This document shows, in pieces, positions 44,014-56,378 of a stretch of DNA of 64,000 nt; within the stretch, counting starts at the first letter, position 1; every line of letters begins with the position of its first letter. The DNA comes from Cephalotus follicularis (taxonomy: Eukaryota > Streptophyta > Magnoliopsida > Oxalidales > Cephalotaceae), in assembly GCA_001972305.1 (NCBI GenBank), contig BDDD01000022.1:1-64000 (forward strand), in the 5' to 3' direction. The position numbers and the translations under genes are program-made. Under the pieces are notes generated by a model. That model was not told the DNA's origin. It was given only the letters and a program-made list of their open reading frames with translations, and did no database searches.

Positions 44014-47000
44014 TTCTCAGCAGAACCAGAGTATGTGTTATCAGCCAGGCAGCGGTTTTGGACAGCAGTATCAGAGTCGACCTAGCACTAGTTTGCCTTC
44101 TATGGCGGGGAGAGACCGTGGTAAACAACCTATGGGATCGACACCTACCTTACAGGGTAGGGTATATGGTATGGACCAGAGTGTGGCAGGAGGATCTGCA
44201 TCTATGATAGGAGATACCATTCATATCTCACAATGCATGGCATGAGTTCTTATAGATTCGGGCTCGTCCCATTCATACATTGCATCACATTTTTTATGCC
44301 ATGTTGGTGTAGAGCCAGAGCTTTTGCCTTTTATAATTGAGGTTAGTACCCTAGTGGGAAGTCTATCATTTCAGAGTGGGTATACAGATCTTGTGTTGTT
44401 GAGATTACCGGACACACCTTACTAGCAGACCTTATCGTGTTACCGATGGGTGAGCTAGATGTGGTTCTAGGAATGGACTGGTTATCGACGTATTATGCTC
44501 ACGTGGATTGTAATGGGAAGGTTGTAACCTTCAGCATACTATGACAGCCTCAGTTCCAGTTTATTGGGACTTTAGATCATCAACCAGTTCAGATGATATC
44601 AGCCCTTCATGCTGATAAGCTTATGAGACAGGGTTGTTATGGCTTCCTAGCACATTTCATAGATAGCGAGAAGAGGGTACCTAGGTTAGAAGATGTTCCA
44701 GTTGTATCTGAATACCCGGACGTATTTCCGGAGGAGTTGACATCCTTACCACCCGAGAGGACACAGAGTTTGTTATAGACTTGTTGCCAGGGATAGCACC
44801 TATATCGATGGCTCTTTATCGTATGGCCCCTCCTCAGTTGAAGGAGTTGAAGTTACAGTTGCAAGAGTTACTTGACAAAGGATTCATCAGACCGAGTGTT
44901 TCCCCGTGGAGAGCGCCTATTCTATTTGTCAAGAAGAAAGATGGATCCTTGAGAATGTACGTTGATTACCGACAGCATAATAAGGCTACTATCAAGAATA
45001 AGTACCCGTTACCGCACATCAATGAGTTGTTTGATCAGTTGAAAGGATCGTCAGGGTTCGAGCAGAAGATGTTCCAAAGACTGCTTTTAGGTCACGGTAT
45101 GGAGACTATGAGTTTGTAGTAATGCCTTTCGGGGTGACCAACAACCCAGCTGCATTCATGAGCTTGATGAACCAGGTGTTTAGTCCATATCTAGACCAGT
45201 TCGTTGTGGTCTTTATCGATGATATCTTTGTGTATTCTAAGTCTAAGGAGGACCATGCAACACATTTACACTTGGTATTACAGACCTTGAAGATGCATCG
45301 ATTGTATGCCAAGTTTGGCAAGTGTGAGTTCTGGTTGTCAAAGGTGGCTTTTCTGGGTCATGTCATTTCCAGTGCTGGTTTGTCAGTGGATCCTGCAAAG
45401 ATAGAAGCAGTTAGAGACTGGAAACGACCAACAAGCGTGTCAGAAGTCCGTAGTTTCTTGGGCTTAGCAGTCTACTATCGCTGCTTTGTCAAAGGATTCG
45501 CACAGATTGCTACACCATTAACTAAGTCAACACAGAAAAGGACAACGTTCGTTTGGGACGATGACTGCAAGCAGAGTTTTCAGGGATTGAAGCATTTCCT
45601 TATTTCAGCCCCGTTTTAGCCTTGCAGAAGGTGATAAAGGTTTTACAGTATACAGTGATGTGTCTAGGAATGGTCTAGGCCGTGTCCTGATGCAGCATGG
45701 AAGAGTGATTGCCTATGCTTCAAGGAAGTTAAAACCTCATGAGGAGAATAACCCCACACATGATCTAGAGCTAGCAGCGATAATTTTTTCGATACGCAAG
45801 TGGAGACATTATTTATATGGTGTGAAGTTTGATGTTTTTACGGATCAAAAGAGTTTGAGATATTTGTTCTCCCAGAAGGATTTGAATATGAGGCAAAGGA
45901 GGTGGATGAAATTACTCAATGACTATAATTGTGAGATACAATACCATCCGAGCAAAGCAACATAGTAGCAGACGCTTTGAGTCGCCGCTTAGCTTGCTTG
46001 ACAGTTTCCCAGATACAGGCACGACCTCAGTTAATAGACAGGATTAGAGAAGCTCAAGGGATGGATAGAGAGTTGCTTGATGCAACATTGGATGGTAAAC
46101 GCGGGTTATGGCCCGAATTCTCAGTACATGGTGATGGTTTGATCCGATACCAAGGCAGAGTTTGTGTTCTTAACAGTAAGGAGCTGAAGGATTAGTTATT
46201 ATCTCAAGCTCATCGCCCCAGTTTCTCAGTACATCTAGGGAGCACTAAGATGTATCGAGACCTAAAGCCCGTTTATTGGTGGAACAATATGAAACGGGAA
46301 ATAGCAGAGTATGTATCTGCTTGCTTGACATGCCAGCGAGTTAAAGCAGAACATCAGAGACCAGCTGGCTTACTTCAGCCATTGCAAGTGGCACAATGGA
46401 AATGAGAGCATATAATGATGGATTTTGTCTCAGGGTTGCCACGAACGAGAGCTAACCATGATGCTATATGGGTTATTGTTGATCTTTTCACAAAGTCTGC
46501 CCATTTTCTAGCGATCAGGATGACTTATTCTCTTAAGCGGTTAGCATCTCTTTATATAGGAGAGATAGTGAGACTTCATGGTGTACCCGTCAGTGTCGTT
46601 TCTGACAGAGACCCGCGGTTCACTTCCTGGTTTTGGAAGAAACTACAGACAGCCTTTGGTACTTGTCTGAGTTTTAGCATAGCTTTTCATCCTCAGACAG
46701 ATGGCCAGTCCGAGAGGACGATTCAGACTTTGGAGGACATGCTTCGGGCATGTGTTATGGATTGGGGTGGCAGTTGGGATGATCATCTGCCCCTAGTAGA
46801 GTTCTTATATAATAACAGCTTTTATGCTAGTATCAGTATGGCACCATTCAAGGCTCTATATGGATAGAGATGCAGAACTCCAGTCTGTTGGTTTGAGGTA
46901 GGTGAGTGGAGTCTCATAGGGCCAAAGCTTGTTCAGGAAACGACAGAGAAGGCCAAGGTTATCAGGGAAAGACTTCTGACCGCTCAGAGTCGCCAGAAGA

Positions 47001-47455
47001 GTTATGTTGATCATCATCAATGGGATCTAGAGTTCTCAATAGGCGATCATGTTTTCCTTAAAGTCTCTCCGACTAAAGGAATTATGAGATTTGGCAAGAA
47101 ATGGAAGTTGGCTCCATGGTTTATAGGACCTTTTGAGATCCTAGAGAGGGTTGGTGCAGTCGCTTACAGACTTGCCCTACCTCCTAACCTAGCAGAGGTG
47201 CATAATGTGTTCCATGTGTCAATACGGAGGAAGTATCACCCAGATCCCTCACATGTGTTACAATATGAACCTTTAGAGCTGCGAACAAATATGAGTTTTG
47301 AGGAAAGGACAGTTAAGATTGTTAACTGCCAAGTCAAACAGTTGAGGAACAAGGATATTGCTTTGGTTAAAGTCTTATGGCAGTACCATGGACTCGAAGA
47401 AGCAACCTGGGAGCATGAAGATGATATGAGGACTCCATATCCTCAGTTATTCTGA
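44014..47455 (+). pseudogene. Protease-RT-RNase H-integrase-chromodomain of element B
   Basis: Protease LIDSGSSHSYIAS (about 44250), RT (YPDVFPEEL at about 44710; [11 protein letters not shown] at about 45213), RNase H (about 45640-45960), integrase (HHCC zinc region about 46200-46370, VVSDRDPRF at about 46594, [12 protein letters not shown] at about 46700) and chromodomain (about 47345-47450). About 60 bp of RT is missing at about 45058, which removes the LDLRSGYHQ region. Stops include TAG 46193, TGA 46402 and TAG 46865. Close to element A by order and motifs but diverged. Confidence 0.88.
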
Positions 47456-47498
47456 TCTTAGAAAATCTCGAGATGAGATTTCTCTAAGGAGGGGAGGA

Positions 47499-49589
47499 TG
47501 TAAGCCCCATATATCCTATGTGTACATTATTGCATGTATTTGCTTGTAATTATATGATATTGTACGATATTGTACAATATTGTACTTCTGCATGACTTGG
47601 AATGTATATTATATATATACATATTTTCCATTTCTACCTGCTATAGAAAGAGGAGGTTCTATAGAGCCCGATAGCTGTTTGTGAGATTTTCGCCTAAAGG
47701 AGCCCGTACGTATATAAAGGGTTCTGTTCAGTTTATTGTCATTCTCATTTTCTTAGAGAGAGAAAGTGAGTTAGGGAGAGTGTGTGGGCATAATCGAGCA
47801 AACAAGCAGTCATTGGAATCGTGATAGCGAGTAGAACGTGAAGGAAGCAGTAGAATACGGATTGAAGCTACCTATTCTCCGTTTCCAGGCGATTTAGGTA
47901 GGTTATACTTATGCTCCGATCTCCTTATATGGATAGATTGGCATGTTTTTATGGTTATGCATGAATGTATGTATGCTAGATGCATGAACTAGAGTAGGAG
48001 ATATGAGTAGAAACGGATTAAAGGATAGATTTGAGGGAAATCGGAGGATTTGGTGCGTTTTGCCCAATTCCTATTTTTCCCCAATCTCAAGGCTATAGAC
48101 ATGATTTTAAATATTTTCAAAGTCGTTTTCAAGCCCATTTTGATGATGGGATCTCATCGCATCCTTTGATTTGAATTAAAAACAGTTTTTATGGGTTTTC
48201 CATGGATTTTTGATTGATTTCGGCATTTGACAGCGGCCCAGGGCGTCAACGTGTTCATCGTCCACGTTAATGTGTTCCTGAGTGCCCAGCACATCGACGC
48301 CATCAGTTTAAGCGTCGACACCTATGTGTTTGGTGTGTTAGTGCACTGCCACGTGTTGCACACTAACACATAGAGAAGAGATTTAGACGTTGACGCCTTC
48401 GTTAGACGTCGACTCCTTCAATATAGTTAGCAGTTGACACTTATAGCACGTGTTGACGCCCAAGGCCTTGTGCCTAAGCGTCAACGCCTAGCCAAAGCGT
48501 TGACGCCTAGAGATTACGCATTGAAGCGTAAATCCTACACGTCAACGCCTAAAGCTACTGTCCGGGTTGGTCAAATTTTATGATTTTCACCCCAAATTAT
48601 CCCCTTTTCACATGGATGTCGTAGGAAGCCTCCCTAAGGCCTTGTAGGCTATAGGAATCAAAATTTTAGCACTTTTAAACCCTCAAACCAATTTTTAAAG
48701 AAGTTTTATAAAATGGGTTATATATGTGAGTAGTTAGTGAGTAGATCTTCGGGTCCTCACAGGATAGTTAGTGAGTAGATCTTCAGGTCGTCACAGGATA
48801 GTTAGTGAGTAGATCTTCGGGTCAGTAGATTCCTCAGGTCCTTATAGGATAGTCAGTGAGTAGATCTTCAAGTCCTCACAAGATAGCTAGAGAATAGATC
48901 ATTTTGTGTACCTCATGGTTGATTGTTCCCATGGTATGAGTATGCATTGTTATGGAGTGTCTGTAGGCCATTGGCCATTGATGTGACATATGGGACTAGC
49001 TACGTATGCCACTGCTTAGGGACGGTCGGTATACTGGAGCAGTTCACACATGATAGTTATGTATATGACTGCCATGCACGCATAGTTATTGTATTGCACG
49101 CATATCATATTATTATGTTGATGCATTTCATGGCATACCATTGTATCTGTTGCATACCATTGCATAGCATTTGTATAGCCTACACGACATTATGTCGCTG
49201 ACCCATTTCCCCTGTATGTGGAATGGGTCAGGCTCAGGTCCAGGTGACACCCCGGTATAGCAGACAGGACGGGTAGCAGCATGAGACTTTCTAGTAGCAT
49301 AGCTCTGATCTTTGCCTTGTATTATGGGTTTAAACTGTATAAGAGACAATAAGAGACGAGTTGTACTTTCAGCTATTGATCTGCCGGCTTGTGGTAACGC
49401 ATGAGATATTTATATAGCATGATATTTTTATGGATGGGCTTATCTATATGGGCTTGATGTTATCTTCAGGCTGCATGTGGTGTTTTAAAGTTTTAAATTT
49501 TATAGCATTTCCAAGGATAGTATGGATGTTAGGGTTGGACCTGCCACGTGTCAAGCCTTGGGGGAAACCTTGGGGTTCGGGGCGTGACA
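47499..49589 (+). repeat. 3' LTR of element B
   Basis: TGTAAGCCCC...GGGGCGTGACA, 2.09 kb, preceded by AAGGAGGGGAGGA. Same order of signals as the 5' LTR: TATA, GGTAGGTT, CGTCGACGCC-like motifs (48240-48545), 33-bp minisatellite (48725-48900) and double stem-loop. Confidence 0.9.
49180..49231 (+). other. Conserved LTR double stem-loop, element B 3' LTR
   Basis: CTACACGACATTATGTCG gives stem 1 CGAC/GTCG, a different sequence from A, D and E but still paired. CTGACCCATTTCC...GGAATGGGTCAG gives stem 2. Confidence 0.7.
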
Positions 49590-49747
49590 GTCAAGCTGTG
49601 TGCCACTCTGAAAAGGGGATCTAAACTTGTAGATATTGATTGTTTGGTTAACTACATATATATGCTGGTTTGAGACAATATATATATCTAGTTAACCACT
49701 CAACTGTCTGATAGATGAATGAATAGTAGTGTATGTTTAGGTTAACA

Positions 49748-49748
<1 letters not shown>

Positions 49749-49794
<46 letters not shown>
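49749..49794. repeat. (AT)n microsatellite in solo LTR C
   Basis: More than 20 AT units. Confidence 0.95.
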
Positions 49795-49795
<1 letters not shown>

Positions 49796-49888
49796 GTTCG
49801 TTAACCACAATTGTATATACATAATGTCATGACATACATTGATTCCTACGTTATCTGTTCATATCATCAACATAGGGGTTGTGTTTCT

Positions 49889-49930
49889 GCGGAGGCCTTT
49901 AGGCTGACCCATCTTTCGGGATAGGGCATC
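49889..49930 (+). other. Divergent double stem-loop in solo LTR C
   Basis: GAGGCCTTTAGGCTGACCC: stem 1 GCCT/AGGC, then GACCCATC...GATAGGGC as a weaker stem 2. Same position relative to the LTR end as in the other families. Confidence 0.45.
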
Positions 49931-50353
49931 TATAGGTGTTCAGGAATAGAAGGATCTGAGGCTAGTGGCGGTGAGTTTGGACAGGGAGATGATTGACAGT
50001 ACATATGCATAAAGCCTGGATGCATGAATATTGCTCATTATGGTTTAGGTATAAGTACTAAACAGTAAAGTATTGTATAAGCTATGGTTTTTATTAAACT
50101 TTTATGTTGTAAGGAACTGTAAAAGATGTTATGGATTGAAATGAAACATAATGATTAATATGGATTTGATTCTTTGTTGATAGATTGGTTTAATGATTAA
50201 GAGTATTGAATAGATTACGCACATGTCGTTAAAATTTTAAGATTTCATGATTTTCCACCATACGGAATAGACTAATTAGTACCCGACTTAAGTGACCGAA
50301 TGTGTTTGGGTGATGTCTTGGAACCCCCAACGGGTTTGTGGTGTCATAGTACA

Positions 50354-50490
50354 TCTCGGACGCTCATGTAGTTTCCGAGCCCCAAGAGCCCTCTTCCCAC
50401 TCCACCGGATTGAAAGGGATCTTTGTCGATTCCTTCCTAGAAGCATCAGGCTTTTGCGAGCTCGAGCACTCTCCGGATGGTAAACTAACC
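50354..50490 (-). pseudogene. Terminal exon of a decayed host gene, 5' part
   Basis: The minus-strand frame SRKESTKIPFNPVEWEEGSW continues in frame into 31857-31944 across solo LTR C. There is one in-frame TGA near the junction (ACA TGA GCG), likely from CGA. The exon start is not certain. The product is not recognised. Confidence 0.55.
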
Positions 50491-51494
50491 AAATACTACT
50501 GCTACAATAAAGCGTTAATAGTCCTTATATTATGACATTAAACATACATAAAATAATGAAAATATATATAGATATTGTCTTATCACTCTCTCTACCACTG
50601 TAGGTGGAGGCTGCTCATTTGTCTTCTTCCGGTGACAGTCGAGGTAACACTGAGACAATGACTTCCCACCTTACATTACAAAAATGAAACATGGATATTG
50701 TAACATTAGAAATAGTTGTTCTCATGCATATTAAATGTGTATGATTGTAGAGAACTCAGTACTATAATTGCGCTATTGGATTGCTAATTGCTTTCAATAT
50801 CTTAGTTTAAACATACAGGAAACATTGCTATATAAACATAAAGTTTTGTCCATGTCCAAAAGCACAAAAATTCTTTACAATTATCTAAAAACGCAAATAA
50901 CCTCTATGATACAAAAAACCCACTAAAGTAGCGACTATAGTGGTAACTTTTACCTGTATCCTTCATTTGTTATGTAACTTGTATGATACCAAAAACACAC
51001 CAAAGTAGCAACTACAAACAACAACTATCCCTAAACACAAATAACATTAACTAAAGCAATAACAATGAGTCAAAAAAATAAATGTGGTGGTTATCCATCA
51101 TTTGTCTTGTACAATTACTACCAAACTCAACCTCATAAGCATAACATGTATCTTTTGCAAACAACTTCAAATCATTAGTCTTTCTACAAAAAACTTTACT
51201 ACACAAACATAAATTGAGAATCAAGCAACAAATAAAATCTCAGTTTTATATTAATCAATGGTTTAGTATGTAATATAGGCCTATAGTTGGCCACATCAGC
51301 CTTCTTTGCAATTCAAATCCATGTAGGATAGGAAACTTTTCAAGGAAATATTTCTCTTTTAGGGCAGATATTGAGGAAGCAGTTACCTTGCCACCCTTAA
51401 ATCCATCGCTGACTAATTAGCTTGTTGGGGTGGGGTCCACGGGGCATTAAAACTAACTTTCAAAGTTAGCTTGTTGCTCTTATACATATTACCC

Positions 51495-51542
<48 letters not shown>

Positions 51543-51640
51543 ACTAAATGAAACGTATTCTACGGTGAACTCAATTGTAAAGTCGGTTACTAATATATAC
51601 AAGTTAGTTAATTGATATTAAAATGAAGACAATAAATCAT
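50491..51640. other. AT-rich unique sequence
   Basis: Probably intron or intergenic DNA of the minus-strand host pseudogene. I see no convincing exon. 50600-50670 has weak minus-strand coding character but no clear borders. An (AT)n(AC)n microsatellite lies at 51495-51542. Confidence 0.35.
51495..51542. repeat. Compound (AT)n(AC)n microsatellite
   Basis: About 9 AT units followed by about 14 AC units. Confidence 0.95.
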
Positions 51641-51853
51641 TCAACAAGGATGGAAGAGTCTAAAAAAAGGAATGCTCAATCTCACCAAAACAGCAGCATA
51701 GGTCCCTGTTTCTTTATACACCATATATTTGCTCAACTTCTCCAATGCCATTGAGAATGTCTGCTCTGTGGGGTTGTCATTGTCCATTAATTCTAAGCTT
51801 TCACCAACAATATCATGTAACACTTCTCTTTGTACTCGGTTTATTTTATACAC
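51641..51853 (-). pseudogene. Candidate downstream exon of the Ulp1-like host gene
   Basis: The minus-strand frame RVQREVLHDIVGESLELMDN continues to about 51690 and ends at a donor-like TTTTGGTGAGA. The sequence looks coding (charged, non-repetitive) but I do not recognise it. It sits 110 bp downstream of the eroded peptidase exon. Confidence 0.45.
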
Positions 51854-51964
51854 ATTTGCAATAAAAATATATCACCATGTATCATATAATGAACGAAAAA
51901 TTACCTTCAAAATTTAGAGAGAAACACAACCAAAAAACTAAATTGTACAATTGCAATAATACTT

Positions 51965-52764
51965 AAAACTTCTAGTCATCTCAGAAGCCATATACAAGAT
52001 GACAACATTCCACAATCATATCTACAACATTAAGGCATGATAATTTCAATAAATGAATTTTTAATATACAACTAACATCTATTGTTGCATACTTACCCAT
52101 TGTCTTGTTGGGGCACATCCTTTGGTTGAAGGAGTGGCCAATCCACATGTTTGACCAATCCTTTGACATCAAAATTGAAGAAATGATGTGTAAACAATTC
52201 ATCGAGGATTATAATCTACCATAAAAAATAATAAGTTAAATTTCCTTTATAATATAAAAGATAGAAACCAAATCATAATATGTTAGTTGAATTCATAAAT
52301 TTATAATTTTAGAAGCATCCTTAGCTCGAGGGTGGTTCGAAAAGTTCGATAAATACATTGAATCCATAATGCGTGCCTCTTACTTTTCAACGTCTAATAC
52401 CAAAAGGTACTAGTGCATGTTATTCTCATTTACTCGTATGAAAAATCTAAGAAAAACAATTACAAACTTAACAAACTAGTTGTTGGTTTAGGAGAACACG
52501 TTTAAAAAAGAAATGATATTATAAAATTTTCACATAGGATCCAGCCCTGTCATCCAAAACCCGTCTTCCCTATAGTTATTTTCAAGCATTTCGATGTTTA
52601 TATTCCCTTCTCCAAGCAGAAGTTGCTAAAAGAAAATAATAAATATATTTTTTATCAAAGTTACTCATATAAATGTACATACACAAATGCAACTCACCTG
52701 AAAATTGGTTGGCAAGAACCAATTGTTGGAAAGGCTCTAAAGGCATTGAACCAATTAGGGGCAT
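51965..52764 (-). pseudogene. Ulp1-like (C48) cysteine peptidase pseudogene
   Basis: Minus strand. A possible first exon (ATG 52764, MPLIGSMPLEPFQQLVLANQ) follows a telo-box leader. An exon at about 52533-52625 ends REDGFWMTGLDPM. An exon at about 52300-52420 shows YLLVLDVE directly after His plus an in-frame TAG where Ulp1 proteases have His-Trp, then a second stop and RIMDSM with the expected catalytic Asp. The exon at 52097-52215 ends VPQQDNG at a GTAAGT donor. The next exon (to 52021) begins YDCG, giving the Gln...Cys active-site block QQDNG-YDCG. A 1-bp frameshift follows. SUMO-peptidase-type domains occur in host genes and are also captured by plant Mutator and CACTA transposons, so its origin is open. 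It is broken by at least two stops and a frameshift. Confidence 0.65.
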
Positions 52765-53640
52765 TAGGGTTTAGGGTTGCATTTTAAAACTTTATGATTC
52801 TCTAAGTCTCCAAGCAATGAGACTTCCTAAATCCTATGTCCAAAATTGTTCTAGTTATGCCAAGGATCTCTAATGTAGCTTTCAAATGAACCTACTAAAT
52901 ATACCAAGCAAGTAGGGCAAGGGTTGTAAGAAGGGCATTCTCTAACCCTTACATTTTCACACAATTAATAGGACTAGGGTTACACACAAAACTCTAGCAC
53001 CAAAACCTCCTATACCCGAAACCCTAGCAATGCAAGCCCTTAGGGTTTGCTAGGGGTTCACATATGGATACCCTAGGGTTTGGCTAGGGTTACAAACCTT
53101 AGCCCAAAACCTAAAAAATCCAGCCACAAGAAGGATCACAGCACAAAATTAGAAAGGAAGATGTTGAGATACCATTACCTAAACTTTAACTCCTTCCTTG
53201 GTGTGCTTCCTCTACCTTTGATCCAAGCTTTTTGTCTTCACAAAAGAGCTTCCTCAAGGCACGGTAAACAAGACTTGTGAAGGCTTGAAGTGTTTAAAGT
53301 GTTTACCTAAACTACTCTTCAACATAAGTAAAGATAGGTTCCATGGTGTAAACTATCTCCACCTATAATGAAGTTTGGAGGGTGAAAGGAAGTTGTTTTG
53401 TTCTTCTTTATTCAAGAGCTTCAAGCTCTTATATTTTCCTTCAATGGAAGTCTTCCTCACGGCTAGGAGCAGAAAAAGAGAAAAGAGAAAGACAGAGAGC
53501 TTGCACGGATTAGATGATAAGAGAATAAGAGAATACTTAGTATGTAAGTAAGTCATGTTGAAATATCTTAAGTATGTCATCACTTTATGACTCACCAACA
53601 AATATCTCATCAAAGCTCATCCTTAAGCTTAATGACTCAC
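52765..53640 (-). promoter_or_regulatory. Telo-box-rich leader/upstream region of the Ulp1-like gene
   Basis: Copies of AAACCCTA and its reverse complement TAGGGTTT occur at about 52766-52782, 52970, 53017, 53041 and 53080-53095. The ATG at 52764 is directly preceded on the minus strand by CAACCCTAAACCCTA. Telo boxes are common near plant transcription starts, which supports a host-gene 5' end here. No ORF of interest. Confidence 0.45.
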
Positions 53641-54713
53641 CAAATTACTATCTTCTCATCATCCAAGGCCGGAATTCCTCTTAGCAACGGTGTGGGCCGA
53701 AATTTCTCCATCATGTGAGACAAACACATAATAGAAAAAAGTCAACAAAAATGGGCTACACATTTGGGCCATTTGTAGCAAAATTGGGTGAATCTCTCTT
53801 GGGGATTTTTAAAGCCCAATTTTGGCCCAATAAGGATGTCAAGGTCCATGCCCAATCCGTACAATAGTGGCCCATAAGCTCTCTCCACCAATAAATGCCA
53901 AATTGCATTTACTAGTTTAAAAAAACAACCCTTCGCACGAAACATTCCATTATGGTGATGCTTGAACTCACTTCTAAAGGAGTGATGTATGTTCAACAAA
54001 TAAAATGTTCTCTAACAAAGTAATATCACTCTTATATGCTAACCTCTCACTAAATGACATGTGTCCTACACACACACGTCAACCTGTTCCAAAATCAAGC
54101 GGGACCCGAAAGCCCGGTTGGATTCCGGTACAATGATAAATTTCCCAGATCCTTGACTATCAAAATAGCCCCGATATGATAACCAATCATCCCCCGGATT
54201 CATGGACCAAAGTTTCACGACTATCATTCATTAGCCGGTTAACCAGTGCTTTATCACTATCATCGGTAATGTGTCATGTATCCCTCGTCATACTTGGCTC
54301 CGACCGTGGCATAGGGTTTGGATTAATGTCAACCCTAGGTAATATCGCGATAACTATAATTTTATGAATGCACTGAGACTATCAGAAGACATCCCAGGAA
54401 ACCTCTTGTCTCCAATATCCCAAGTGCTTAGCCAGGACTTTAAGTCTACAACGGTCATAGATGTTATAAAGCCTAACACCCTCAACATGGGTGTGACAAT
54501 CTCATCTTGTGCACTCGCCTATACATCTCAATGCAGATCACACAAGGCCCAAAGACAACCTTTTTTCCAGCATGTGGCTAGTGTTGGGGAAGGCGAAAAT
54601 CAAAGCCAAGCGGTTACTACACAATGCATGCCAGCCGATCAGGTCTAAGGAAACAACGCATATCACGTATGATCTACTAGCCACATTTGACTATACACTA
54701 CCGAGACAATGGG
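53641..54713 (-). other. Probable LTR of a minus-strand Copia element, distal part
   Basis: Sequence flanking solo LTR E on the left. Together with 57915-58405 it appears to be one LTR whose end at 58405 is clear, but its other end cannot be fixed (somewhere in about 53.6-54.1 kb). Contains several TGGGCC/GGCCCA motifs (53690-53875). No coding potential. Confidence 0.35.
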
Positions 54714-56378
54714 TGTAACATCCTGATATATATAATAATAATAATAATAAAAAAAGAAAACGGGCGCATATGTTGCACCCATGTAAAAGAAAAGAGAAGG
54801 AGACGAAAGAGAGAGAGACCAAGCGCGGGAGAGAAAGCGCGAGAGAGAGGGAGAGAGGCGACCATCGGCGATCTCGCCGTCGACCGGCACCGTCGTCGCC
54901 ATTTTCGCGTTGAGAAGGTGAGTTCCTCCAGCTTCTTCTTCCTTCTCCGTCACTTTTCTTCTTCTCTGCCATGAAAACCGAAGCTTGGAGCTTCGCATTT
55001 TCCGGCAATTTCCTTCTGTCGCCGGGATGTTCGACAAAGGTGGAGCTATATTAGCTTCACCTATCTCGGTTTTAGCTTTGAACGCAGTCGAAATCGGCCG
55101 AAATCAAGCGAACGAGTTGACTCAGTCACCTTGACTTGCTGCCGCCCGTGACACAGCGTTTGGCGCTGAGTCACGGCTAGTTACGGTCACTAGTGGGTTG
55201 ATTGAAGGATTTTAAGGTCGGTTTGGAGTTTTTGAGTGTTGACCGGAACTGTTGAAGTCCGGCGAGTTGACTCAATGAGTTGAACTCATTGTCGACCGTG
55301 ACAGGGCATTGGGCGCAGATTCATGGCGAGTCTTGAGCGGTTTTGTGTAGCTCATTCAATGTGGAACCTGTTTATGGCGTGGCCGGAGCCCGGATGGGTT
55401 GGCCGGAATCTCGCCGGAATTCCGGTGGCAACAATGTGTAATTGCTGCCTTTGTGTATATCGTAACGGAATGTGATGGTTATTGCAGTGATACAAGGAGA
55501 GAGAGAGAGAGAGAGATCTGTTGACACAAGATGGAGCTGTGATTGTGATCGTGAGTGCAGCTTAGAGGAGGCAGATAGTCGATTCCACTGCAAGTCCTCC
55601 CGACTCGCAAGCTCAACTATTAACAGGTAGGTATACATATGCTCCAACAGTACGTGCTCAGATGACTATTGATTTGATCCCATTCATATACGTCGGTACG
55701 GGACGGTAGTATGCGAATGGTAGATCACTAAAGTAGGTTATACTACTTGCATTGCATTCATGCATTCTAAATGGTTATATGGGTTGATATGTATACGAAT
55801 TATAATTGTATGGATGCATGATTATATATATATATATATATACACGAGTTTACATAATAGTATTGTTAAGTAATGTTTCTATGCTACCTTCCGCCCAAGA
55901 GGCCAAGGAATATTTCTCTGCTACCTTGAGCCCAAGAGGCCGAGGGCAACTCTTCTATGTCTTGGAATGATTTTCAAGGTTATGAATTGAAAGGGGTATG
56001 TGGTTAACTACTTATATATGCTGGTATGGGATAGTGTATATAACTAGTTAACCTCTTGATTGTTATTAGATGAATGGTATAGTTAAGGACTGACATAGAT
56101 ATGGATTGTACTGTCATGGATCGTGTGGTAACGGATATGGAATGGTTATGGGATGGCCATGGATATGATTATGGATGGCTATGGCTATGATTACGGATGG
56201 CTATGGATGATTATTGATTTCATGACTTAAGGAACTGTGTACGGGTATGATGGAAAAGTGACCGACCGAATGATTGAATGAATGAATGATCGACCGAATG
56301 AATGGAAGTGATTGAATGAATGACCGAGTGAATGATTGAATGATCGACTGGGTGAATGAAAGTCTAATTAAAAAAGGG

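Larger units (their letters stand above)
33329..49589 (+). mobile_element. Element B: chromovirus-like Gypsy retrotransposon carrying three solo-LTR insertions
   Basis: 5' LTR 33329-38111 (2.07 kb after removing a solo LTR), PBS 38119, gag 38284-42424, pol 44014-47455, 3' LTR 47499-49589. The target duplication is unclear: TTAAG on the left and GTCAA on the right, or TTAAG/TCAAG if one extra base belongs to the LTR. Insertions: solo A at 34134-36844 and 39097-41907, solo G at 42430-44008. Many nonsense codons; older than element A. Confidence 0.88.
31945..50348 (+). mobile_element. C: solo LTR of a Gypsy family, split by element B
   Basis: Starts TGTAACGCTCC at 31945 and ends near GTGTCATA at 50348. 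GTACA flanks both ends (31940-31944 and 50349-50353). Removing B (33329-49589) leaves about 2.14 kb. It carries CGTCGACGC-like motifs (32690-32940), five units around GCTGTGTGCCACC (33129-33320 and 49594-49620), an AT-repeat (49749-49794) and a divergent double stem-loop (about 49889-49930). No internal region is present, so I call it a solo LTR. The last two bases are ambiguous because a canonical CA would end at 50346. Confidence 0.7.

Noticed and set aside
53742-53999. Minus-strand 85-codon ORF
   Set aside because: It falls in sequence that looks like LTR of the minus-strand Copia remnant; no domain recognised.
54687-55037. Lys/Arg-rich ORFs near the start of solo LTR E
   Set aside because: Driven by GAGA-type and AAG-rich simple sequence in the LTR leader.
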